Source: Pegea sp. RAD2-039 (taxonomy: Eukaryota; Chordata; Thaliacea; Salpida; Salpidae). From it: DNA of 64,000 nucleotides. A program made the position numbers and the translations under genes. Where the stretch lies: contig JAQGEQ010000163.1 in NCBI GenBank assembly GCA_034620365.1, positions 186,001-250,000 of the forward strand, given 5' to 3'. This document shows, in pieces, positions 34,701 to 44,334 of this stretch (position 1 is its first letter; every line of letters starts with the position of its first letter). The notes under the pieces were generated by a model that had not been told where the DNA came from, searched no databases, and saw only the letters and a program-made list of their open reading frames with translations.

Positions 34701-37700
34701 TTCAAATCTGCCTTATTTCACTCAGTGAGTTTTTGATATTTACATAAAAATATATTTATAGATATTTACATTATTATCAAATATTTAAATTTCATCAAAT
34801 TGTAAATTTGAAATATTTAGAAAATTATTTTTCTTCAAAACTAATTAATTAGAAGTTTGTAACAAGTAAGCAAGAGAAGCTTGAATGACATTCTGATGAA
34901 GCAAGTGAAAAACGTTTACAGAAAAAGCCTTTAGAATTGGAAATGTCAATTTATTATCTAGTCATGAAATTTGTAGCAGCCAATTTCTATAAAGTTGTAA
35001 TTACTTCCAGTATATTTACAAAATCAATAGTTTTATAAAAGGGGGTTTCCAACGAAATTAGCATCTTTGAATTTGCATCAAAAAGTGTTTCTGATGAAAA
35101 TTTAGATTCTAATTTAGTTTAAAAATTCGAATCTTTCGCAGTTGAGACTGAATCTGTTGTTTGTATTCATTTGGAATCAGATGTTACAGTTTACAGCTAA
35201 AGGTTTGGCGTGGTTTGTAGGACAGATAGTATGTCGTTAGTGATTGTTGGAATAAAAACAATCGAAAAACAGATCAGCAGCTTTTCCAGTTGTATTTTGT
35301 AAGAACTTCAGACTTTACGATAAATGGTTTTGTTTTTTGGGTCAAATATTTGGTTACCAGCAGAGTTGGTTTACTTTTATGACTTTTTTGCTTTAAACAT
35401 TCTGCTGTCGACTACCTTCGAGGTTTTTTGAGGATTTCTTCTAAACTTTTCAATTTATTTTCAGAGTAATGTTAACTTTGTTGCGAAATGTGATAAAAGT
35501 GCAAGCAAGCAGAAACCCCAAGTTACTCCTGAGAAGGTAAGAAGCTAAAAAAGTTTTAAAAACTTCCTTTTATTGAGAATTAATTAACAATCAACTCCAA
35601 GTTTCTGTTGGTTTGTTAGAAATTATTATTTACTAGATCAGCTTCTGTCGTCGAAAAAATGGTTTCTCATTGGTTGTCGATCACAATGTACGACGAGTAC
35701 ATATACGTAAGCGTTCAAATAATCTTTTGAAATATTTTATTAATTTTCGTTTAAATTAAAATATTTTACAACTTTTTGTTGAATCAAATTGAAAATTGTT
35801 AAATACAAAAGGAACAATCTGGAAAACCTCTTTTCTTGTTGACGAAAGCGATTCACTATTTAGTTAATAGTGGCCCTTGGGATGTAACTGTTGATAAAGC
35901 GATGAACAGTTTGAACGAGATGACTCTCCTCGGTGACTCGATCACTTATAACACGATTGTGAGTAAAGTGATTGACACTAACTGAATCTAATAGATAAAA
36001 ATTTGTAGAAATTGAATGCTTCAGTTCAAGGAAGTGAAACTGGCGAAACAACCGTCTCATCGAAGTTTATTAAAGTTGTTGATCTCGATACTATTACTCA
36101 AGCTAAAGAGAAGATCATAGATGGATTGTTTAGTGATCTACCTTTCAGTGAACAACCGAAACCTAAAGATTTGGAATTTGGTGAGAGATCTTCTAGTGAC
36201 TTTGAGTGAAAATGTCATTTTTTTAAATTGGATTTTTTACTTTTAATTTTAGAATAAAAATAATTTGAAGATTTGATAAAGTTGTTTGTCGCGATTCGTT
36301 TAAATTTATTGTTAGAAATCATGGAAGACTTTATATTGAATCTTTTCCCAAAAATTTCTTTAGTTTTTTCGGTTTTATCAACACTTAAAGAACTTTTTTA
36401 GCTTCTCTATTGATAAATACAGATTGGTTTTTAATCAGTGTGTTGGATTAAATGAAATTTATCAAACTTTTCCAGATTTTCACTCAAATTTTTCACATTT
36501 GATTTTCAACTTTTTTCAGTTCATTTTCCTGCCGGTGAAGAAAGTCAAAAATGTAGAATTTTGAATGACATCGATGATTCAAGTGTTATTGATGGAGTTT
36601 ATACAAAGATTAATACATTACAACATTTCAAAGTAAACCAAATTAATTGGAAATCTTCAATTTTTAATGAAATAAATAATTTTTTAAGGTTTCTGAAGAT
36701 GACACGGTTCTCTTGCGACCTCTAGCGACAAGCCCTGAAGAAGGTAAAAAAAATTCTTAAACGCTTTGGTTAATTTTCGTTACGAGACTTTGAAATAATT
36801 AAATCACTTTTTATTTAAATTCTAAAGAAAGAAAGTTGTTTTAAACATTTTTAGTTTTTTGGTTTGTTTCTAATTATAAACTGAATTATTTCTTATTTTA
36901 ATAATCACTAAATATAAAAATGTAATTGTGATAAAGTAAGTTACGGTGGATACGAGAAATACTTTCTTCGTGAAAACTATCTAGCAAGTTCTCTGGAAGT
37001 TTTAAAAAGTTAGTGGTTAGTCAAATCATGCTTTGCTGCAATTAATCCGTCAAAATCTCATCTGCAATCATGAAATTTATGCAATTAAATAGTTTGTCTT
37101 TTTTTCAAATTTTCTGAGTTTGATTCATTTTAAAAATGTTGATTGCAAAAAAACGCTCAAAAAAATTCCAACTTTTTTGGAGAACTTTTCAACTTTTGAA
37201 ATATTTTCTATTTTTATCGTTCATTCCGTGATTCTCTATCAAAATCAAAAGATTTTTGAAAGTTGTCAGTTAAGCAGAAAGAAGATAGATAGTCGACTTC
37301 CTTCCTTCTGCAACAGATTCTATTTCAGTATTGCAGTGACCCCCCCCCCTCAAACGTCGCGCGTTCTTCGGTGACACGGTTCAGTGACTTCGAGGTCAAC
37401 AGATGTCCTATCCACTTCTCTCTAAGCAAGCAAAATACTCTTAACCGGATAAGACACTTCCTGCGCTTGGTAGGTGACGTCATAAAGCGCGACGTATCCT
37501 TGACTACCAGGTGGCATCTAATCAGTCAGCTGACTTGTGTTTGTTGCCATCTACAATTGTTTACGAGAACAGCTTCTTGCATGGTTTTGTTTACCGGCTG
37601 AACTACATCAGAGCTGTGAATCTGATGATGCAACTTACTGAGTGTTTTGTGTTTCAGCTGAGAAACTCAATGAAGTCGACTTGTTGTTAGGGAAGAAGAA

Positions 37701-39022
37701 GAAGCTCTACCACTTGGTGAGATTTTGTAGAAGTAACAACAAGATGAAATAAAAAGTGATTATAGGTTAGTCCAAAAGATGTCGAAGTCCCGTCTATAGG
37801 AGAACCGAATAGAAAAGAAGCTGGAAAAATGATTCAGAAGTTAATAAAAAGTCCTTTACAGGAAATGTTCCTTACAAGGATGGTTAAAGCAAAAGTACAG
37901 ATGATTTTCTAATTATTTTGTGTCAAAAGCAACTTTGTGTAAATTCAGTTATCATGACAAAGTAGTAATTGAAATTTTTTATTTGATAGAGTACTCTTCA
38001 AACTTATGTGAACGAAGTCATAAAATCAATCTTGAAACCTTCCAAAATCCCAAAATCTGTTTGCTACTTCTTCAGTTTCTTAGATTCTGAAGCGGCAAGG
38101 AATAAAATCAACGACCCAGAAGTCTTGCATATTTGGAAAACGAATAGGTCCATAAATTTATTTGCTTGTCGATAATTATCATTAATAGATAATTATGATA
38201 AACTGATATTTTAATAAATATATAATTTCTAACTCATCGTTTTCGGATGTTTTCTTCTTGTGATGTTAAATAAGAATTTAAAGAATTTATTCTTAATAAT
38301 CATCACAAAAACTAATCCAATTCAACAAATTTCTTTTTAGCTTACTACTTCGTTATTGGGTTAATATCTTAAAAAATCCGGAGTTTGTTTTTGACCTTCC
38401 AAAACCAACTATAGTTGATAGTTGTTTGAATGTGATAACTCAAGCATTTATGGATGGTTGTACATTCACAAACGCCAAACTCAGTAAAGTCAGTGACTTC
38501 AGTTAATCACTATTGAAGTTAAATTGATCTTTTATAGGATGCACCATCTAACAAATTGCTGTATGCTAAAGATGCGATGGAATACAAGATTATGGTGAAA
38601 GAGTAAGTGAAAAATATCTTCTAGTTTTATGATAAAGAAGTTTTAGATTTTATTTTTGATGTATTTCAGTTTCTTTCAAAACGTTTCAAATCAAGCAACA
38701 ATTTCGAAAGAAGCTATGAACAGTTTTTTAAGAACTTTGCCAGAAGTGAGTTTTTAACAAATGAGATATCGATGTAAAAAAATCCTTTTTTTAGAAATTC
38801 AAAGTTGAGTTTAATAGAGATGCTGCTTTGCTTCAAATGTTTGATTTACTCAAAAGCCATTCCAAAGAAGTAAGTTTTTAGTTTTGAAATTATTTTCTTA
38901 ATAATGAATTTTTAATTTTATAGATCGTTACTGCCATGAAAAATCATGAAAACCTAAAAATCAAAAACGAAATGTTCTATAAAGTAATAAAACTTCTTGA
39001 TACTGAATGTGATGTTTGCTGA
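25748..39022 (+). CDS. PLXN: Plexin (semaphorin receptor), complete, about 30 exons
   Basis: The first exon encodes a signal peptide (MSRLFLVPVLTTLVFLPTF). A divergent Sema domain follows (about 26059-27567). PSI1 has FPVESCQSQ...CYSCLDSRD..CGWC (27960-28065), PSI2 is near 29943 and PSI3 near 30957 (GCAWCNESSSC). IPT domains include ISPLSGPLDGGTVIKIEGTN. A membrane segment (SLIWLYVMAPAFILLFVSIV) follows, then a split RasGAP with NPKLLLRRSASVVEKM and LLLRYWVNILKNPEFVFD, both holding conserved GAP arginines. The Rho-binding domain (about 36009-36200) lies between the two halves. C-terminal conserved text includes SKDAPSNKLLYAKDAMEYK, and the stop is TGA at 39020-39022. Plexins read semaphorins and switch off Rap GTPases. 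One intron (33317-33353) appears to be 37 bp, and one (27568-27959) appears to use a GC donor. LINE copy C and a SINE lie in introns. The exon count is by eye. Type A versus B is not resolved. Confidence 0.95.
28360..28510 (+). mobile_element. tRNA-headed SINE sharing the LINE family 1 tail
   Basis: This lies in the plexin intron between the two PSI1 exons. The head (28361-28432) has an A-box-like TGGTGTCGAAGCGGTTA and a B box GGGTTCGACCC (28410-28420), as in tRNA-derived SINEs with an internal polymerase III promoter. The following part, GAGAATTTGTTAGCGAGATG then TGC...GCACCCTCCTTCGCATTTAT, is the same 3' end carried by the LINE copies at 5614, 15636, 32701 and 51945. The tail is TA-rich. 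The head is too diverged and lacks a clean cloverleaf, so it is not a working tRNA gene. Confidence 0.75.
32701..32940 (+). mobile_element. 5'-truncated LINE 3' end, family 1 (copy C)
   Basis: This lies in a plexin intron (about 32660-33048). It starts at CAAGCAGAAGTTGAACCG, reads KQKLNRHNFANIAISKL then stop, and continues through the common 3' region to the stem-loop at 32881-32914 and a TAAATAAATAAATA tail. It is nearly identical to copy B over their overlap, which suggests fairly recent spread. It is intact relative to the family 3' end but has no upstream coding part. Confidence 0.75.
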
Positions 39023-39173
39023 AATTCTACCAACTCTAATATCAATTTAACAAACACACTGTTTGTATATGGCATTTTTTACCTGACGTTTATATCATTT
39101 ACACTTTCAATGACGATATATGTCATTGTTATTCTAGTTCAAATTACAGAATCACTTGATTTTCTTTACCGTC

Positions 39174-39179
39174 AATAAA
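39174..39179 (+). terminator. Polyadenylation signal AATAAA of plexin
   Basis: AATAAA lies 152 bp after the plexin stop. The signal of the convergent nuclear-fusion gene lies at 39379-39384, so the two transcripts probably end about 200 bp apart. Confidence 0.5.
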
Positions 39180-39378
39180 AAGTCTAGTTTTTCTGATTCA
39201 ACTTTCAAATTCATGTTTTATCAAAACGTTTTTTTTGTTGATTTTTTATTTGTATAAATTTATGAGTAATAAACATTATTATAAAAAATGTTGGTGTTTA
39301 TATCTAAAGTTTTATCCGAGGTATTTTGATCTGATGAGTATATTTTCAAAGATGCAATCTTATTTTTACTAATTTCTT

Positions 39379-39384
39379 TTTATT
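39379..39384 (-). terminator. Polyadenylation signal (AATAAA on minus strand) of the nuclear-fusion gene
   Basis: TTTATT on the plus strand lies about 240 bp past the inferred stop at 39624-39626. The 15-bp tandem repeat at 39486-39558 would then sit in the 3' UTR. Confidence 0.4.
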
Positions 39385-39485
39385 AACCGCAAAATTTGAT
39401 TCACCAAAAAATATAAAAAATTAAGAAAAAGTTAAACGAGAAAATTAAATAAAATATTTGGAATAAACGATTAATACTAACAACT

Positions 39486-39558
39486 GATTCACTAATAGAT
39501 GATTCACTAATAGATGATTCACTAACAACTGATTCACTAATAGATGATTCACTAATGG
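39486..39558 (+). repeat. 15-bp tandem repeat, about 5 copies
   Basis: Units of GATTCACTAATAGAT with variants ending ACAACT and ATGGAC repeat between the convergent plexin and nuclear-fusion genes. The open frame across them (Leu-Val-Asn repeats) follows from a unit length divisible by three. Confidence 0.85.
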
Positions 39559-39623
39559 ACGATCCAAGCAAATAAGTAGGAATACAAGTGTAGATGGAAT
39601 CATGTGAAATACGTACAAAGCAT

Positions 39624-41834
39624 TCAAATTTTTTTCAACAAATTATCATGAAATATCATTTCCTTTTTCTCAGACTGTAACCACCAACAACCAACTCTTC
39701 CTACAACAAGATCGTTGTCATGACGACTACTACTTCGACAATTACTTACTCTATCTTCAGATATCTTCTTCACAGGATCAAGAAGAGGTTGCTGGGAAAC
39801 GGGATTAATTGAATCTTCTGATGTAAAGCTCTGAACAGTTGCTAAGATACAACTTTCGTCATCAGATGACGTCTCTGATTCTCTATTAAATTGAAAAACA
39901 ACTTAATTATTATCAACCAATCACTATTAACTACTTATTTAAATAATTCATGAAAGCAAATGATGACTAACTGAACATCAAAGACATCGAAGTCTTCATC
40001 TTCATCTTCATCAGCAGCTAACGCCAATCTACTAATTGTTGGGTCCAAGCAAGCTGCTGAGAGGTTCTCTGTTTCAAAGATTCAAATGTTGAGCAAATGA
40101 AGAAATTATTCAAATTTTTACCATTATTTCGAATTCCTCTTAAAAATAACGAATACGAAATCATTTCGTGAAATTGATCCTGGTTCCGTAGTTGATTTGT
40201 CTGAAATGTTGAGAAAAATGATTTTTAAAATGTTTAAAAGATAAAAGTTACATATTTACGAGTGTTTGAAGCTGACGATGAATTTGTTGGTTGTCTTCTC
40301 GTAAATCTGACAACATTTGATAATTAACTTCATCGTAATTTTTATATCTAAGAAAACAAATCAGTTATCTGCGGTAGTTTAAGAAGCAATCAACGAATTA
40401 TCGATGAAAAAACTGAAAACTTACGTAATTAGCTTGTAGAGGAAAACTACAATTGCTAAACAGCAGAAAACCTTTCTACAAAACCACAAGCGAGCAAATA
40501 ACTTTTCGTCGCTGGTCAGTTGTTCTTTAACAAACGAATCACTGAGATAAACAAACCAAGAATCTTCAAAGGAAAATTTTTTAGATTTCGTTTGTAGTTA
40601 GATCAAACTGACTTTGACACAAAGAAGGAATTAAAATTCTTTCAACGAAGAAACTGATGAGGATTATGCAAATGAGAGGGAGACGAGCAGATGAAGATCT
40701 CGAAGACGCAGTGAGAAGAAAGATAAAAAGAAGTGCTAACAAGTTGTAGAAAATAGAAGAACTGTTAGTGAACTCACTGAGAACAGTTGTTTGTAAATCT
40801 GTAAAATATATTTGAATAAAAAAGCTGCAAAAAATGACAAAAATCTTTCAATCAGAAGATCTTCAACAGATTTAATCGAAAATCTTTCAATCAGAAAAGA
40901 TCTTCAAAAGATTTAATCGAAAATTTTAAATTGAAGATGAAAAGTTACTTGAAATTTGTGAAAAAAATTCAGTGAAGTAAATGGAATGTTGATTCATCAC
41001 TTGCTGTATTTCTGTATAAGACTCTTTAAGATGTCTTTGTAAGGAGCTTTCAATCTCTAAGATCTGTTCTTGATTTTCAAGTGAAGATTTTTGCTTCTCT
41101 GCAATTTCTTGAGTTATTTTAGAACTTTCAAGTAAATTTTCAGCAACATCAGCAGAGTTTTGAACAAGATGACCAATCATTTGTTCAGTAGATTCATGCC
41201 AAATCTAAAAAAATTGCTGATTAAATATCAGTTTCAAGTAATTTAAAAACAATCACCTGACTTTGTAAATGAAAACAGATTTGTTGCGAATGAGTAAAAA
41301 ATAAAGTATAAGTGTTGAAAACATAATCAGGTAGAAACTTGGTACATTCAGAGATTGAAGTTGATTTACAATCAGGAAGTTCTCGACCAGAATTCTAAAA
41401 TGGTCATTTGATAAATTGGATTTTCAGAAAGTACAAATATCTCACTTGTAAATGACATTTTGTAAAAGCAAACGCAATTTTTCGTTGTTCTTCGTCATTA
41501 AGATTCCTGCACCCAGATCTTAAAACCAACAATGCTTCTGTCCAACACTAAAAGTTAAAAAAAGAAGTTTTTACACAAAAATTCCCAACTAATATATAAA
41601 AAGTAATAAAGTATAAAGTTAAATACTAGAAAATAAAATGTCAGCAAATATTACTTTTCCATAATTGATGTGTTTTGCTTGGCTTTTAATTACTTCTAAA
41701 TGTTTGATAGCTTCATTGGAATATTTATTATTTTCACTTATTTCTAAATCATAAGCATTTAGAAGAAGAAAGAAAATAGGAAGAAATAAAAAATATAATT
41801 TTGTAGAAACATATTTAAAACTTGTTTTTATCAT
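39624..41834 (-). CDS. bmb: Brambleberry/GEX1/KAR5-family nuclear fusion protein
   Basis: Exon 1 (41656-41834) encodes a signal-like hydrophobic start. Exon 2 (41446-41547) encodes CWTEALLVLRSGCRNLNDEE then QRKIAFAFTKCHLQ. The C-W...GC...L-x-DEEQ...A...C-x-L pattern is the hallmark of the family. The next exon continues SGRELPDCK...NTYTLFFTHSQQICF, then IWHESTEQMIGHLVQNSADV and a coiled coil (about 40950-41200). After that come membrane spans with FYNLLALLFIFLLT and ARLPLICIILISFFVERI, a further span (KVFCCLAIVVFLYKLI) and an acidic Ser-rich tail. Family members (yeast Kar5, plant GEX1, zebrafish Brambleberry) sit in the nuclear envelope and act in fusion of nuclei or karyomeres. The last exon end is inferred (stop 39624-39626). 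About eight exons. Confidence 0.9.
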
Positions 41835-43400
41835 TTTAATTTATCAATTTTAAATTGAAAATTCTTTAAAATAAGACATTTATTTTTATTTGATTGTCTG
41901 CAGAAAAAAATTATATTTTTTAAATATTTTATGAGAAATACAAAACTAGAAAAATAATTATTATCAAATTTATTTAAAATTTTGTAATTTTTCAGAAATT
42001 ATAATTAATAAATTTTCATCTTCTTATATTATTTATTTATTTAAACTTCACTTTTAACTGCTTTATTAATGATATGGACTGAATAAAATTTAATAAAAAT
42101 AATAAAATATAATTTTTTTGTAAAGCAATAAAACTAATTAGAAATATATTAATAATAAAAGTAAATATACAAAAATAACTCAAATTACTGGAAGATTTAA
42201 CTTCTAAAAAATGAACTAAAATTAATTTTAAATTTAATTTTCTTTTTTATATTGAAAAATAGTCACAATAACCTAGTAAAAATTAGGAAAAAAAATTTAT
42301 TAATATTAATTTATTTTTATTACATTTTACTTCCTAGACATGAAAACGTGTGCAATCATGCGTAACAAACATTTAAAAATACCTCTGAAACCAACAGTGA
42401 TTTATAGCAACTTTTTTAAATATTACTAATATAAAAATAAATTACAAATTATAGTTAACCATTTAATTATCCGATTTTGTTTTATTAAAAATTATATTTT
42501 TATTTTTTCAAAACTGTATTAGTGTTTTAAGTTGGTAGTTTAATAAAATGAAGTAATTATTAAGCTAAAAATACTTTTAAATATTGTAAGTTTAATAATA
42601 GATAAAAATAATTATCAAAATTTATTAACAAAATTGACGATACTTTGGAAATTAATGTAGAAACGATTTTTAAGTAAAATTTAATTCAAACTAAATATCT
42701 ACGTAGTAATCAAGTCTTGAATTTTATACATCAAAAATAGTTTACAAAATCATACGCCTTTTGTAAAAATACTTTTGGATAAGAAATTATTCATAACAAA
42801 AATTAAAAATTTCTTCATTCTATAGAAACTTTTTTTGACTTCTATGATTTGATTATTTTTAACAAAACTCTCAATTAGGTTTTTCTAGATTTGGTATTTA
42901 ATGAACTAAAACCTATTTCTAAGTTACTAATATGTTAATATTAAACTAAAGTTTCTTTTATTATTTTTTAAAACTCTGGTTTACTTTTAATTTAAAATCG
43001 TTTGTCTAATAATATTTTTTTGTTAGATAATTGTTTAGATAGTTTTGTAAAACTAAAAAAACAATCTCAAGTATTTTATATTAAACTTAACTAAAACATT
43101 TTCTCAAGCTTATAATTATTATATTTGAAATAAACTGAGTAATTATATGACTTGTCAAAATTTCATAAAAATCTGGTTATTGAAAAAATTTTGTAATTTT
43201 AAGTTGAAACAACATCTCTTGGATAAACTACAAAGGTTTTGTTGAAATATTTGAAGTATATATCGTTGCAAGAAATACATTTATTATAAAACAAATTTCA
43301 ATTATTTAAAAAAAGCAATTTGACTCTAAACCTTTTATATCACTAATTACGATATTGAAGGTTTTTCAAAAGATGTTTTTTTAAGATAAATAACATTCTT
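41835..43400. other. AT-rich intergenic stretch
   Basis: Very AT-rich sequence between divergently transcribed genes. I see no coding exon or repeat. It should hold the promoters of the nuclear-fusion gene (-) and, at its right end, of the small gene at 43487 (+). Confidence 0.5.
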
Positions 43401-43414
43401 ACGTCACTATAAAA
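43401..43414 (+). promoter_or_regulatory. ACGTCA half-CRE next to TATAAAA box
   Basis: ACGTCA (43401-43406) is followed one base later by TATAAAA (43408-43414), 73 bp before the ATG at 43487. The spacing fits a core promoter with a start site near 43440. The ACGTCA is the reverse of the CREB/ATF half site TGACGT. Motif-based only. Confidence 0.45.
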
Positions 43415-43486
43415 TGCATTTTAGATATTTCTTTCAATAAATTTGTTGAAAGTGGAAAGTTAGGATCTTCTAATTTTGTCGAGATT

Positions 43487-44023
43487 ATGTACAGTGGAGT
43501 TTTAAATCAATTTTATCCAGTCTCATATAGAAAAGGTTGTAACGACATTTTGATTAAAAATGGTCTTACAACTAAAGATTTATCTGCAAGCAAATGTCTC
43601 AATAAACAACTTGCATTTAGTGATAAAAAATTAAAGCAAAAAAGAGACAACAAATTCTGTATTGAAGCTACGAACTCAAAATCTATAAATTGTGAAAAAA
43701 AAATAGATTTTAAAATAGATTCTTTGAGTTTAGATGAAGAAATAAATCTTAAAACAGATGAAGATAAAACTTCAATTGAGACTTTTTCAAGTTGTTCAGG
43801 AGATTTAAGTTTTTGTAATGAGAGTGTAGGAGACATACCACGTTCAGAGCAATTCATACTAACACCTATCTACTCTTCAGAATCTACATTTAGACAGATA
43901 GAAAGTAAAGATGTAGCAACTCAACATAACAGTTCTGAATTAACTGAAACAAGCTACAAGAAAACAGGAAATAAATTCAATTTTTTTCTATGTTTTGGTT
44001 GCAGAAAACCAACTTCAGAATAA
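43487..44023 (+). CDS. Unrecognised 178-residue protein, single exon
   Basis: I do not recognise a family. The chain is rich in Lys, Ser, Asp and Glu, with no signal peptide or membrane span. An acidic Ser-rich centre (SLSLDEEINLKTDEDKTSIE) looks disordered. The C-terminus FFLCFGCRKP places two Cys in an aromatic and basic setting, which could allow S-acylation, but this is a guess. Support that it is a real gene: a TATA box with a half-CRE 73 bp upstream, an open frame of 178 codons in very AT-rich DNA where stops are frequent, and AATAAA 20 bp after the stop. It may be a lineage-restricted gene. Confidence 0.6.
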   Translation: MYSGVLNQFYPVSYRKGCNDILIKNGLTTKDLSASKCLNKQLAFSDKKLKQKRDNKFCIEATNSKSINCEKKIDFKIDSLSLDEEINLKTDEDKTSIETFSSCSGDLSFCNESVGDIPRSEQFILTPIYSSESTFRQIESKDVATQHNSSELTETSYKKTGNKFNFFLCFGCRKPTSE

Positions 44024-44042
44024 AATTACTGTTGACTGTAAA

Positions 44043-44048
44043 AATAAA
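44043..44048 (+). terminator. Polyadenylation signal AATAAA of the 178-residue gene
   Basis: AATAAA lies 20 bp after the stop at 44021-44023, followed by a T-rich run. Confidence 0.5.
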
Positions 44049-44334
44049 TGATTTTTTCGAAAGTTTATAAAGTTTCTTTCATATATTCTGAAACCTTTCA
44101 TAAATTTCATAAAAATTTTTTGATCAACGTTTATCAGCTAAGAAAATATATTTTTCATGAATCACAACATAAGAAATAAACTAGAAAGGAAAATTTAATA
44201 ATCACAAAATAAATGGTTAATCAACAAGAATAGATTTAAAATAAAAATTAATATTTTGAAGAAAACATTTTACATAATCAAAAAAATAAATATTAAAACA
44301 GCTGATTTGTTGAAACAAAAAAGCAAGTTAATAT

